Shown here piece by piece: positions 34,457 to 46,129 of a DNA stretch of 64,000 nucleotides. The DNA is from Micrasema longulum (Eukaryota; Arthropoda; Insecta; Trichoptera; Brachycentridae), in NCBI GenBank assembly GCA_022494885.1, contig JAGVSM010003996.1, forward strand, positions 1-64,000, read 5' to 3'. The notes under the pieces are model-generated. The model was not told where the DNA came from. It saw nothing but the letters and a program-made list of their open reading frames with translations, and did not search any database. Within the stretch, counting starts at the first letter, position 1. Each line of letters opens with the position of its first letter. The position numbers and the translations under genes were made by a program.

Positions 34457-34550
34457 AGGTTTCTCATCTCCATCCAATTCTTCTTCTCTTGTGAAGTGCG
34501 AGAGGCATTGTGATAACTTCAGTGGTCCCGTTCTACTCGGAATTGGTAAA
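34457..34550 (-). CDS. Usp2: USP2-like deubiquitinase, exon 6
   Basis: Residues 226-256: LPIPSRTGPLKLSQCLSHFT then REEELDGDEKP. Completes Ser225 (AG|T) and ends in phase 0 before TCSKC. DGDEKP is conserved in USP2 immediately before the second CxxC. Acceptor ATTTTAG, donor CCT|GTAAGC. Confidence 0.94.
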
Positions 34551-34705
34551 CTAAAATAAACATTTTATAAAAATCATCAATTAAATTAATATTATTTTGA
34601 GAACAATGGAGATAATTAATAATGATGAAAATAATTCAAATGAGACACTGAGAATCTTCTTTAATAAAATCTTTTTTAATAGTCAGCAGTCATACTCGCT
34701 ACCTG

Positions 34706-35247
34706 TAGTCCTTAAAATATAGCTTGATTAGAATGACAGTTGTCAGCAAAAGTGACATCATAACTTTGTAGTCACGTTTAAGGAGTGATTTATATTGACA
34801 CACGAAAAATCATTTGTCTGGTATGTTAATTTATTTTTTAATACAATGCTCGACATATAAATCAACATAAATATATAAAATTAGCTTTAAAACTAAAATA
34901 AACCTAATTATTAACGACGTTCTTACAAGGTTACATCGTTTTGCAAATATATGAGAAATGAGACAAATTGATCAATGCAAGTTGATCGAATAAAAAAAAA
35001 ATCATTTGATGTTGTTCATGAAAAAAGTAAAAATGTCTTATTTTTTGGTGATTAATTGTCTTAAACACACTATAATAGGCTTGATTTTGCGTTTATATAT
35101 CGATTTTCGGAAACAGAGTTTCATGTTTGCATGAAAAACCTGATAAAATCGATTTGATCGGTACATGATCAGTGATAAGTAATTTCCCATCACTAGTGAC
35201 ATTAATTTGGCAGCTGTTATTTTAATCAAGCTGTATTTTAAGGACTA
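34706..35247 (+). mobile_element. MITE-A copy in intron 5
   Basis: 542 bp with the family ends; TA follows at 35248-35249 while TG precedes, so one flank has mutated. Confidence 0.87.
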
Positions 35248-35269
35248 TAGATAGGTTCGTGCTCATTCT

Positions 35270-35880
35270 GTTGTACATAGGAAGTGGGTACTACTGACTT
35301 TGCAACAATAATTAAACAATATTAATTTTAAACTTCATATTCCAGCTGCTTTATTTAATTATAATCAATTGTTGTCTTCGGCAAATCTTTTAAGACTTTC
35401 TGATAGAAGAATCCTAACTGACTTAATATTACTTTTTAAGGTGATCAATTCATTAATTGATTGTCCAAATTTGCTGGAGTTGGTGTGTTTCCGTGTACCT
35501 GGTCGACATACCCGCCACAAATCTCCTTTTTGTTCTGCTAGTTCTAGGACCGACTATCACATGCACTCGCCTATCCCTAGGCTCCATAGATATGGCAATC
35601 AGTATGAGGACAAGGCTGATATATTTAGTTCTGGACTTGATAGTTATAAAACGAGTCTGATTTCTTTTTTTCTCTCGCAATATTATTCTTAAACTTTTCT
35701 TTATATGCTTATGTGTATTGGTTGCTTATGTGTATTTACCTACTTGTTACTATTGTTATAGTTATGCAATTTTAAAAAATTTTGTTATGTTTTTATATAT
35801 GTATTTTTTTTTTTTCATATTTATGTTCAATATATGTTAAAGGCAATTTATGTCGTTTATGTAAAATAAATAAATAACCG
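35270..35880 (+). mobile_element. LINE 3' end
   Basis: Frame with LRLSDRRILTDLILLFKVIN, CFRVPGRHTRHKSPF and SSGLDSYKTSLISFF, ending in a stop near 35692 and an AAATAAATAA tail. This 'LSDRR...VPGR-TR' pattern is a reverse-transcriptase C-terminus shared with 36186, 38172 and 39950. Confidence 0.82.
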
Positions 35881-36119
35881 ATGAACCGGAGATTCAGTCT
35901 GTTTGTATAATATACTCATATAAAGGTCTATTTATTTTTATTTTTGCTGAATTTGTGTGGCTATGTAAGATTTACAAACCTAAAATGCATCTTTTTTTTA
36001 CTAGTTTTCTTCTATACTTCACTGTTTTACTAATTAACTATGTTTTCTTTCTATTATATAACTTTAATTTTGTACAAATTGGCCACGGCGGCCGTGAGTT
36101 ATTATAGTAAATAATACTA

Positions 36120-36880
36120 ATTTACGGGGACCTGTCACAATAGATCTTCAGGGTGACAGTGTCGCAGTGACGTCGGGAGCTTATAATGTATGGCATTGAC
36201 TATAAAACTTCTTGTCATAAACATAATATACTTAGTCTTGAGGATCGTCGTTTGTTATTAGATATGGGGATTTTACATGACATTCTTAATGGACGTCTTG
36301 ATAGTCCTGTTCTGGTTTCTGAGTTGGCCCTTAACGTACCTGGCTACCGCACCCGTCACACGAATCTATCTCTTTTCCATGTACCTACAGTTCGCACCAA
36401 CTATGCACAGAACTCTCCTCTGATTCGCTTGACGCGTAATTATAATTTATTTTTCAATAACATAGACATATTTAACTGCAGTAAACTCACTTTTAAAACC
36501 AAAATTAAAAAAACTATTATTTGAAAAAAATTATGTTTCGTTACAAAAAAATAATATTTTTACATTATAAATTTTAATTGTTTCTATTCACTCCTATCAA
36601 ACACACACTTACCCTGTCCCTAAACCTACCCTCACACCCACATACAATCACACACATATTCACATACCTACCAAAACCAAACTCCACTTTTTTTACACAC
36701 GCATCCTCACACAAAAAAAAAAACTCGCACACATGCACTTCTATGAATTATATCTAACTGAACTGGATTTTTATAATTGTATTTATGTGGAAATCTGATT
36801 TGGCTTTATTTTATGTTTTTTTTATAATGTTGTGTATATTTTTTTGTATTGCTGTTGTTTTTCTTAATAAACAAAATTTC
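36120..36880 (+). mobile_element. LINE 3' end with CA-rich untranslated region
   Basis: Frame LSLEDRRLLLDMGILHDILN, LNVPGYRTRHTNLSLFHVPT and IDIFNCSKLTFKTKIKK ends near 36524. It is followed by an ACACAC-rich 3' region (36590-36740) and AATAAA. A reverse CA/TG-rich counterpart is at 41270-41400. Confidence 0.8.
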
Positions 36881-36929
36881 TTTCTTAAATTGACCCCCAA
36901 TTTTTCAGAATAAAAATACGGAGATACCT

Positions 36930-37075
36930 CATGGTGTACTGGTTTGTGCATTTGACTGAACTGACGTGAACAACTGATAATCTTTCCTTTATGCTACATA
37001 TGATTGATATTTGCTACATTCTATATACCAGGGAAGTGTCCTTTGCATCATCAGGTGGGGATTAGGAAATCATCG
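36930..37075 (+). mobile_element. SINE family 3 fragment
   Basis: Degraded: GTGTCCTTTGCATCATCAGG and neighbouring blocks resemble the SINE tail. It ends 38 bp before exon 5. Confidence 0.4.
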
Positions 37076-37112
37076 ATCGAGTTAATAAATAATCAGTGAG
37101 AAGAAATCTTAC

Positions 37113-37265
37113 CTTAGATCCCAGAAGGGGTCGAATGTGACGCTAGTGTGATTACAGTGGGTACATCGCAGCGAGGACTTGAGCTGGCCTACAAATATGT
37201 CCCCTACGCGACTATCCTCCATGCGCAGGTAACGCTGCCACGACTCCTGAGCCTTTTGAGCATCG
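37113..37265 (-). CDS. Usp2: USP2-like deubiquitinase, exon 5 (first zinc pair)
   Basis: Residues 175-224: [20 protein letters not shown], then [20 protein letters not shown], then DPFWDL. Cys208 and Cys211 are the first zinc-binding pair. The VGQLKS and FDPFWDLS motifs are diagnostic for the USP2/USP21/USP8 branch. Completes Ser174 and leaves a split Ser225. Acceptor TTTCAG, donor AG|GTAAGA. Confidence 0.96.
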
Positions 37266-37413
37266 CTGAAACATTACAACACATCAAGCAACGCCCTACG
37301 CATTAGCCCCAGAAATACCAGCGTACGATATATATTTGAGGGGCGGACTTAACAGAATAACTGCATTTATATTAATTCTACGATTTATATGAGAAAATGT
37401 TCCTTGTGTATTA

Positions 37414-38039
37414 GAGTGGGCCGATGATGTATGAGGTTTTTTATTTTTTTAGACATCAAAGTGAAAGGGGTCTAAAAAGTTGCATTTTGGATCACATTGA
37501 ACGTAAAAATTATTTTAAAAAATATTCCATACTACTTTTGGCCCTCAACCGAGGTTTGAAGTTTATCACTGTCTGAACATTTTGTTAATTATCTGTGTTG
37601 ATAAAATTATTTTTTGTTAGTAAAGAAATAACTTAATCACATTACAAATACGAAAACGTTTTGAAACTACCGAAATGCAAAAAGTTTACACTCCGCGGAA
37701 CTGATTCTGTTGAGCGCCTGGCTAATATTGACGAAAACAATAGCCTGTTAAAGCAATGCTACCCATTTATTACGAAACAAAAGGCAACTCACGCCCTTAA
37801 ATTCTTATTTAGTAAGGTTTAATGCACATTATAAAATTTAATTGGACTGATTTTCTTACTTAAATACGAAATGACAGCCGGTTTTGTGCAAAAAATCGAC
37901 TTTTTCGAAAACTTCAAGCTCTGGTTGAAGGCCAAAAGTATTATCGAATATTTTTTGCATTCTGAGTTTTTCATTCAGAAGGCAACTTTTTAGACCCCCT
38001 TTATTTCAAAATTCGGAAAAAAATCATTTCGGCCCGCCC
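37414..38039. mobile_element. 626-bp MITE with long inverted ends, TA-flanked
   Basis: Ends GAGTGGGCCGA and (reverse complement of the right) GGGCGGGCCGA, then a second matching block GGGGTCTAAAAAGTTGC on both sides and a third, ATACTTTTGGCC. TA lies at 37412-37413 and 38040-38041. No coding capacity. It lies in intron 4. Confidence 0.85.
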
Positions 38040-38149
38040 TATAATGTGTATGCCTGCGTCGATGGTATCAACAGTACACTTGTACGACTACTCAAAACAT
38101 AAATAAACAACTTTGCGTATGCGTAAGTATGCGCATTTGTGTCGTATTT

Positions 38150-38720
38150 TCAGTGGCATAAATAGCGCAAGATGGTCTCAGTAATATACGTAGACTCATT
38201 CAGAGAGTGTCTCGATGATTTGGGGGCCACACGAACTGAAGTACTCTCCTATGATAGAGAAAATCCAAAAGACTTTCTGAGATATCTCTACATGAGAGAG
38301 TGCGGGTATTATCCTCGGCTCTACCCGACCGAGTTTCTCCGGGGTATGCTCGGCTACAACAGTTTAGAGACTAGAAGGAATGTGTATTTGACTACACATT
38401 TTTATCCATTGTTGCGCGGTATGATCGATAAGATGAGCGTTGGTTTGTATGTTCCTGATAATTACCCAAAACAGCGTCAGCATAGATTGTTTCATATTCC
38501 GATATACAGGACCAACTTGCCTACGGTTATGCCTGTTGGAAGGGCTACCGCTATGCTGAACAACATTGCTCTGGATATTGATCTGTTCCATGTATCCGAA
38601 GGGGTTTTCCGGAGCAGGATTCTCCTACTACTTTAACATGAGTCTCTTTCATGTATTTTTTTCTTTTTTTATAATATGTGCGTATTGAATATATGTTTGT
38701 AATCTATATGTTATATTAAA
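38150..38720 (+). mobile_element. LINE 3' end
   Basis: Frame EFLRGMLGYNSLETRRNVYL, LYVPDNYPKQRQHRLFHIPI, LDIDLFHVSEGVFRSRILL, ending near 38636. Same general reverse-transcriptase tail as 35270 and 36120 but a distinct family. Confidence 0.82.
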
Positions 38721-38744
38721 TAGGGAGTTATTCATATTTAAATT

Positions 38745-39570
38745 TATTTCAACAGAGAGGGAGAGGTAAATGCCTAGACTTCCATATTCGCTTCTCACAA
38801 ATGTTTTCCCTCTCTGTTGAAAAAATTTTAATACTTATAAAAACTATTAGAATGGGTCAAAAGCAGCGATTTTTCCGATTATCGAATTCAAAAACGGCTC
38901 AAAACTTGCGCATTGACATGCTTATCAATGGGAAAATTCTGGTTTGGAAAAAAACACAAAAAATAGAGAATGATTTTTTTAACAACAATATTTTGAGTTT
39001 GTCCAAATTTTTGTAGACAAGGGCTGGATGGATAGATGTTCGAATATGGGCAGAATGGTGAATGTTACACAGTGCGTAAAGTGGCCACTGAAACCAGCCA
39101 TTGACAGGTCATAAGCCCTGTAGATGCCTAGACTTCTATATTACCTTCTCTTAAATGTTCTTCATCTCTGTTGTAATATGTTAATATAAACGGCTCCCCA
39201 GGGAGTTGAATCCAGTCCTTGTCTACAAAAATTTGGACAAACTCAAAATATTGTTGATAAATCCACCTGGTCCATGAAGAAGTATAGAAATTGAAAAAAT
39301 AACATTTTCAGGCGTTGCCTAGTATGTAGGTGAAATAATTCAATTAGATGAATCTCACCCGCATAAATGAAGGTTTCAGCTCTTTACCTTCACAAACATC
39401 AACAGATGAAAGAATTGAAGGAATATATATGTTCGAATATGGGCAGAATGGTGAATGTTACTCAGTGTGTAATGTGGCCACTGAAACCAGCCATTGACAG
39501 GTCATAAGCCCTGTAGATGCCTAGACTTCAATATTACCTTATCTTAAAAGTTCTTCATCTCTGTTGAAAT
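38745..39570 (+). repeat. R395 repeat, about two tandem units plus an end
   Basis: GGGCAGAATGGTGAATGTTA occurs at about 39047 and 39440, so the unit is about 395 bp. Each unit carries GCCTAGACTTCTATATTACC, CATCTCTGTTG and TCAGGCGTTGCCTAGTATG. Confidence 0.82.
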
Positions 39571-39671
39571 ATGTTTTTTTTTTAAGATCGGTTGACATTG
39601 ACTACCGTCGCCTATTAGAATGAGATAGTAAAAAAGCGATATTTATTAGAAAATGTAATCCAAAAATTTAC

Positions 39672-39769
39672 CTTAGATTATCATCAATCTCTGTCAGAAT
39701 CGGTTTAGGCTTCACGGTGACTCGGTTCACATCTTCGTGCAATCCTTCCAGAAGGTATCGCAAGAACTC
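39672..39769 (-). CDS. Usp2: USP2-like deubiquitinase, exon 4
   Basis: Residues 142-173: EFLRYLLEGLHEDVNRVTVK then PKPILTEIDDNL. It continues QQDAQ from exon 3 into the conserved EFLRYLLEGLH helix. Acceptor CTTTCCAG, donor AG|GTAAAT. Confidence 0.95.
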
Positions 39770-39949
39770 CTGGAAAGGGCGAAACAGTATTTATGTGGAT
39801 GTGACGCTTTATGCCGTAAAAGAAGCAGCATCTTCAGGGGAACGCTGGTTAAAATCTATGTTATTGTTCTGGGTAAAATGTCCAAACCATAAATTGACAA
39901 CAGACGCAGAAGATGATGAAGTTGAATTGAATGATTGAAGTTGACGAAT

Positions 39950-40480
39950 ACTTCATTAGTGAGAAGCCAGTCAGAGTATAACTCTACAATATGGACTCCT
40001 TACTCCTTACTACAACTGTCACCAAAATTCTCTTGAAAGAGTCCGAAAAAAATTCTTACGGTATATAAATTTCAAACTTAGAATCAGTCATGAATTTCTA
40101 AATTACGATTTTTTACTAAAAACATTAAATTTGTTAAAACTTAACGATAGAAGAAAAATTATAGACCTTTTAAATTTATTGTAAATTCAATATGGGATTG
40201 CCCTGAACTATTCAACAACTTCAGGGTGCCTGGAAGAATGACTAGACAGGTGCCACCGTCTTGTAGCAACAATTCACGGACGGTGTATACTTGTGATGCC
40301 GTATTAAACAGACTTCATGAACTCGGCAATAGTTATTCCCACGTATCTGATATATTTAGTGTAGGGTATTGTTCCTATAGAACAAACCTCTTGATCTTTT
40401 TCAAAGATAACCTCGAAACCGGTCGAAGTGTAATAATTTTTTTTTTTTTAATTTGTAAATAAATAAGTGTAAAATATTTT
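39950..40480 (+). mobile_element. LINE 3' end, frameshifted
   Basis: Pieces HEFLNYDFLLKTLNLLKLND, NFRVPGRMTRQVPPSC and SYSHVSDIFSVGYCSYRTNL in changing frames. A fragment of the same family is at 22205. Confidence 0.8.
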
Positions 40481-40499
40481 GTTTAATTATAAGGATTTT

Positions 40500-41095
40500 T
40501 ATCCTCCATTTGTTTTAAAAACTATAAAATATACATTGAAATTTAATTCAAGCACTTTTTCATTATTATGCACCCCCCTACCTCTCAACATAATATTACC
40601 TGATTAATTTTAAATAACTTCTAAATTATTATGAAAATAAAACTTTGTTATTAGTGTTGCATAATTTATTCTTTTACAAGAATACAACTATAGTTTCGGG
40701 AGAGCACTCCTCCCATCGATGGGTGATATAAAACTAATATAGTAAACACAGAATATTGTTCACAGTGTCATAGAATTTAAACAAAAAATAAACAAATTAA
40801 TCAGTGAAACTTAGAGCAGGAGGGTTTTTTCCCCTTATCTAAGGTGTTAGCATATAAATGGATAGTTATCTAAAGTACAGATATGAAAACATGATCAATG
40901 AGGGACAGGACGTTAAGTCGAATTTATTTCTTAAAATTTAGCACATAAGTGGAAGTTGCAATAATCAAGTCTAAGATTTAATGTGTGGGAAGACATCGCT
41001 CGGCTAAGAGAGTGTTCACAGACGCGTGTCTAGGAGGGTGAGTGGGGTGAGGGGGGTCGCAAAGGGAACATAGTCAATAAAGGCGAGGGGTGGTT
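40500..41095. other. Unassigned intron 3 stretch
   Basis: Contains a GC-richer block (40980-41090, GGTGAGTGGGGTGAGGGGGG). It might be the untranslated end of the minus-strand LINE next to it, but I see no signature. Confidence 0.35.
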
Positions 41096-41690
41096 AAATG
41101 TGTGATTATTATTTATTTATTTTATTTATTTCATTTTATTTGGGATTTTTACAGCTATTACATAAACAAAATAATTAGAAAAATCTTAACAATACTAAAG
41201 CCAATTAAAAAAATCCACTGTAAATATAATGACACATAATATATAAGAAAAGAAGTTTAGTAATTTTATTTGTGTGACGTTTGTATTCATGTGTATGTGA
41301 ATGTGTGTATGCGTGAATGAATGAGGGAGAGGATACATGTGCGTGTGGGAATGAAAGAGGGAGAGGGTGCGTTTGTATGGGTGCGTAAGTATGAAAATAA
41401 TATATTTGCTTAAAACTTGTAAATTGTGTTGTTCTCAGAATTTAAATTTTTGTGAATTTCTATTATTTCTATATTATTCATATTACTGTCTTTGTTATTA
41501 ACTTGGTGCAGGAGTTTTAGGGTGTGACTATGAAATGAGTCAAATCTTTTTGGGTCATGGTTTTGCATGTTCGGGTAACAGTACCAGTTTGTTTTACTTT
41601 TAGTGCTCATAATTAAATTTGGAAAAAAGGGACACAACTTATGCCAACACAAATATTGAATTAAATCCATTTTGAATCTAGAAAAAAATG
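41096..41690 (-). mobile_element. Probable LINE 3' end
   Basis: Minus-strand frame 41694-41410 (NWYCYPNMQNHDPKRFDSFH and on) followed by a CA-rich 3' region and a terminal AATAAATAAATAA (minus strand), like the 36120 element reversed. Confidence 0.5.
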
Positions 41691-41694
41691 TCAC

Positions 41695-42420
41695 AAAGTA
41701 GATGCTTACATAAATAATGAACGACTAACTGAAATTGAACATGTTAAATACTTAGGATTAACAATAGACAGACAATTGACATGGACAATTCATATCAACA
41801 ATTTAATTAGCAAAGTGGCAACTTTATCGAGTCTATTTTTTAAAATCAAAAACTTTGTTCCAATAAAGGAAAAAATTTTAATGTATGAAGCATATGTTAA
41901 AACTAAAATATGTTATATGCAACTACTATGGGGAACAGGATATCAAAATGACATAAACAGACTACAAAGACAGCAAAATAAAATATTAAAGTTAGTATAT
42001 GACCTTCCTATCTAACAGCAACTAAAGAACTTTTTGAACAAACTAAACAATTAAACGTAACTGAACTCTTTAAACTAGAATCTTTAAAATTTATTCATAA
42101 ATTAGCCACTGATGTAATTGTAGACGAAGAATTAAAACTTGAAAAAAATTGTAGCAAACATGAACACAATACAAGAATATCGGAAAAATATCATATACAA
42201 TCTTTTAAAACGAGAAAAGGACAATCGAGACTTATAAACCATGGACTGAAATTATACAATAAACTACCAGACAAAACTAAACAAAAGACTCAGGCAACCT
42301 TTACAAAAGATGTTAAAAATATTATTATTAACAGTAGAATGTGAATTTTAAAAGTGAAAACATTTTGTTAAATGTATGTAATCCGTAAGGGTTTATCAAT
42401 AAAATTTAAATAAAATATAT
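41695..42420 (+). mobile_element. LINE 3' end
   Basis: HVKYLGLTIDRQLTWTIHIN is a reverse-transcriptase 'YLG--ID--L-W--HI' block; then NDINRLQRQQNKILKLVYDL, a stop near 42015, and in another frame HEHNTRISEKYH and LYNKLPDKTKQKTQATF. The end has AATAAAATTTAAATAAAAT. It stops 23 bp short of exon 3. Confidence 0.88.
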
Positions 42421-42442
42421 GATTATTTGAAAAATGCAATAC

Positions 42443-42573
42443 CTGCGCGTCCTGTTGGCTGTAGCCCATAAAGCGTGGGGCGAATCTTTGGATCTGCGCC
42501 TTGAGGGCCGTTGTGTTCACAACACTGTCGGATTCCCCCTCGCGCCACAGTTCAGAAATTACTGTAGAGAATG
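42443..42573 (-). CDS. Usp2: USP2-like deubiquitinase, exon 3 (QQDAQ box)
   Basis: Residues 99-141: FSTVISELWREGESDSVVNT, then LKAQIQRFAPRFMGYSQQDA ending Q141. The QQDAQ box is the conserved USP motif that lines the active site. Completes Ala98 (G|CA). Acceptor TTTTTCAG, donor CAG|GTATTG. Confidence 0.96.
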
Positions 42574-42599
42574 CTGAAAAATCATACAACTTTTATTTT

Positions 42600-43200
42600 G
42601 GTATCATTTAACGTACATTTTTTTTGTTTTCTGTGTGATACAACAACTCTTATCCATGAAATCAACTCAAACAACGTAACTTCGTGATGTATTATCCATT
42701 ACTTCAATACATAACTCATTAAAAAATAGCACAACGAATTCAGTCGATATTAAATATTCAATTGAAATGTCAACTGGCCGAATTGTTTTAAAAACGGCCA
42801 CGTCGAGAGCCATGTGTCCTGCAATATGACGCATGAAAGTAAATGGTCTTATATCAAAAGTACCATCTCAAAGAAAAATAGCCCTTATATATAAATAATG
42901 TTTGAAATACTGTTTTCCAAATCAAGAATCTTCAAATAATTTGTGTAATCTGCAAGTTTAATATAGGAGAAAAACCCGCACTGGGGTTAAGACAGTATGA
43001 AAAAATAAGCTGGAATAATCGGCTAGTTTCTTGGCTCACCGCAGGCGCTGGGCGCGCTTTATTAATATCAATATTTATATTATGATAAAGAAACAAACGG
43101 TGGAAATGATTAAAAATAAATAGTAATTATTTATTTGTTTTTCTGTAAATAAAATTACAGTAAAACATTATTATTGTCAGTCAAATATAATGGTAAGCGG
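42600..43200. other. Intron 2, nothing recognised
   Basis: AT-rich; no repeat boundary found. Confidence 0.45.
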
Positions 43201-43204
43201 CGCA

Positions 43205-43580
43205 TAATCGCTTCTATACACGGTTCGCCCCTGGTATTAAGAGAGTGCTTTGAGAATTAGAACACAGAGGTAAACCATGAACTGATAGACGTTGAAATTT
43301 TTCACGGAGGTATATATGAGCGTTAGGACTATGAAGTACAGTGAACAGAAGCGAGAGGGAATGATAATCTGTCCGCTGTCTAGTTTTGGGCCATTTCAGT
43401 TGCCTACGGCAATCAGAAATGTGGTCATATTTCCTAAGACCAAAAATATACCTTATGAATGTATTCTGAAGTCGTTCAAGTTTATCGAGTTGCTCACAGC
43501 TCAAATCAGTCAAGGAATCATCAGCGTCATCTAGAATGGGTAGTTGTAATGCTTGTAAATATACTTCCCAGGTACACAAA
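43205..43580 (-). mobile_element. LINE C-terminal fragment in intron 2
   Basis: LDKLERLQNTFIRYIFGLRK, YDHISDCRRQLKWPKTRQRT, DYHSLSLLFTVLHSPNAHIY and LREKFQRLSVHG form the tail of a CR1/Jockey-like reverse transcriptase, in sense orientation, about 45 bp from exon 2. Confidence 0.9.
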
Positions 43581-43608
43581 TTTTTCTAAGGATAGCCGTC
43601 ACGCTTCA

Positions 43609-43821
<213 letters not shown>

Positions 43822-44098
43822 TTACTTGTAGAACTACATTTTACGAAAAGAAAGTAAATATTTAACACAATCAAGAAAAGAAAACAAGAGTACTTTGGAG
43901 GTTTTGTGTGAAGTATAAATAATTCAGAATTATTTTACAAGGAAAAGTTGAAGGACTGGCTTTAAAAGTTAAGAGTCTCTCCATTGTAGCTACGAATCCA
44001 TATTTGCAGCGGCTGGATAAAAATTGCCACCATGGAGCGAAGTGGCAATAAAAGAAGAAGAAGAGGTAAGCATATATATTATCAATTTTTTGTATTAA

Positions 44099-44419
44099 CA
44101 CTTTGAGCACCGGCCGAATACACATAGAATTTACCCTGTGCCCGGCCCATTTTTGTGAAATTTCATGCTTTGTGAAGGGTTTCTTAAACGTGTCATAATT
44201 ATGAAAATACTGGGTTGAATCAATTGAAACTTCTCATACTTATTTGAAACAATTTAATAGGTTATTTTTGTATGATAGTTTAGCCAGCGTTGTTCGCACA
44301 TATACAGGGTCTCAGTCCTTTTTTTGTGCCTTGTGTGGTAAACCACGTGAAAACACGGGACCGAGACACAACGCGTGGTTATATAATCACGTGTTTACGC
44401 GGCTCCGGAATACAAAGTG
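44099..44419. mobile_element. piggyBac-like MITE, TTAA-flanked
   Basis: TTAA at 44095-44098 and 44420-44423. Ends CACTTTGAGCACCGG and (reverse complement) CACTTTGTATTCCGG. Inside is a palindrome built on AACCACGTGAAAACACGGG and AATCACGTGTTTACGCGG. The TTAA target and CACTTTG ends fit piggyBac-superfamily MITEs. It lies in intron 1 (as numbered here). Confidence 0.82.
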
Positions 44420-44689
44420 TTAATGTTTTCAAACTCAGTTTCAAAGATGCCAAACACCTATTCTTTTGTTGCAATTATTAAGTTGTCGTAGATCTACTTA
44501 GGATAAATGAAATTTTAATGAACTGTTCAAATTATTTCTAAAAAAAAATAAATTAACCCAAATTATGAATTAGTAATTAAAAAATATATTAAGTGTTACA
44601 GGCTGTCTGGTTTTTTCAAATTTAAAAATGAAAACCAAAATTAAAACAGAATGGTAAAAGTTATACATCATTCAAAAGATAATTTTCAG

Positions 44690-44955
44690 AGATCACATCA
44701 TCATCATTCCCTTTCCGCACCTAATGGTGCATAGGGCACTGCATTGGTACACCAATCGCAGCGTATCTTGATCATTTCTGTTACATGAAGGTAAGATGAT
44801 CAGTCGTACGCTCCAGGTACCGGTTCAGGGACTATGAAATATTATTGTGTAAAAACACCCGTTCAAATAAATATTTCATATCAAAGATGTCGGGAACTGA
44901 TCCCGAGACCTCTTGTACGGTAGGCAAACGCGCTGACCATGACACCGCGAGTTCA
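44690..44955 (-). mobile_element. SINE family 3
   Basis: Complement has GCGCGTTTGCCTACC, GAGGTCTCGGGATCAGTTCC, GATATGAAATATTTATTT and CACCATTAGGTGCGGAAAGG. Confidence 0.82.
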
Positions 44956-45471
44956 TGGAGAATACATTATTGACAAATATGTTAGTGATAAGTTGCGTCA
45001 GTTTTTTTCCAAATGAGGAAAACGGTAGGACAATATAAAAAATAAAAAAAACAAGTTAGTAAATAATTCACAGCATCTTCACTGTACACTGCGGAAATAA
45101 CGCAAACAGTTTTGGCAGCATTATTTTCTCGATTGAACGCGAGCAGGAAGAGGTGTCGAAAACGCTCAGTTTTATCTACTTGGCGTTGCATTTTGAAGGC
45201 TTGAATGAACTCAAATAAACTAATATTAACATGAAAGCAAACACAATATCTTGTACAGCAGAAAATTTTCTTTAGAATGACGTACAACCTTTACCATTTT
45301 GTTTTACTTTTGTTGCCCATTTTTAAATTTGAAAAAATTTAGTTTCATAATAAAAATTTGTTTTTCTGAATGGTATTTTTAGGACTGAAAAATTGTGAAG
45401 CCGTGTTCTTGCACCAGCAGGGGGGTACGGCGATAAAGTTCAGTTTATTTTATAATCGTGAAACCACTCAC

Positions 45472-45601
45472 CGCTGGTCTTGCTGAGTTGCTCGACGCCC
45501 ACGCTGGAGTTCTTCCTATGGCTCAGGGTGACCAGGGTTCCACAGGACGACGGGGACGCCTGGCTGGTCAGGGGAGACGCCCCCCGGGACACTCCGCTGT
45601 C
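45472..45601 (-). CDS. Usp2: USP2-like ubiquitin carboxyl-terminal hydrolase, first exon found (5' incomplete)
   Basis: Residues 1-43 of the assembled fragment, Ser/Thr-rich: ASPLTSQASPSSCGTLVTL then HRKNSSVGVEQLSKTS, ending one base into Gly44. This is the linker before the catalytic core, and the exon has no start codon, so more 5' exons exist. Joined, the nine exons (45601 to 28884) encode 389 residues: a cysteine protease that removes ubiquitin from proteins, with the Cys55 / His341 / Asn358-Asp359 catalytic set and zinc-binding CxxC pairs at 208/211 and 258/261. All junctions keep frame with GT-AG introns. Motif order and the NTCFMNS, FDPFWDLS and DGDEKPTC blocks place it with USP2/USP21; USP8 is more distant. 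The role in this insect is inferred only from the family. Confidence 0.9.
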
Positions 45602-45970
45602 CTACGGGAGAAAAAGCCAACCGCCTTCATTAATAGACTGGCAATACAAACGGTACACCTTGGTCGGATCGTTGTTTCTCAATATTACCAACCCAGAGTG
45701 AGCTCGACCTTTTTGACTTAAAACTCCCCTCACATGGGAGACTTGTATTTAAAATGTACAGCCTTGTTAGGGTCTGTGTCCATTAGGACGAAAAATACAG
45801 TTTTTTTAAAAGCATTTAAAAAATTTAATCCATCCTTATCAGGATGATTTGTGCCATATTGGTACAATATGTAAATTATAAAACTGTTTCCCGGATTGAA
45901 AATTTATATAAGAATAACAGTTTGAAAACTGCCACTCTGGAGACATTGCTGTTCAGTGTGTGAAATATTC
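45602..45970. other. No recognisable gene
   Basis: AT-rich sequence upstream of the first exon found; no further exon seen. Confidence 0.45.
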
Positions 45971-45972
45971 GG

Positions 45973-46090
45973 GTTGTGGTCCAGTGGCTAGTGTCCCGGA
46001 CTCACGGATCAAAGGCCCGAAGTCCGAAATCCGCTCTATAACATCATGGTTCCCATTCGAATTGAAATTTTTGTGAAAATTATTACGAAA
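45973..46090 (+). mobile_element. SINE family 2
   Basis: GTTGTGGTCCAGTGGCTAGT, GACTCACGGATC and a degraded B-box (GTCCGAAATCC) match 61278; the body is decayed. Confidence 0.7.
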
Positions 46091-46129
46091 GAAAATACAG
46101 TTTTTTTATAACTATTTTAAAAAAAAAAA

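Noticed and set aside
36590..36740. CA-rich tract as a microsatellite or Z-DNA regulatory site
   Set aside because: It is irregular and follows a LINE stop codon; a similar tract follows another LINE at 41.3 kb, so it is best seen as LINE 3' untranslated sequence.
44290..44481. Small plus-strand gene
   Set aside because: Falls inside the TTAA-flanked MITE and its palindrome.
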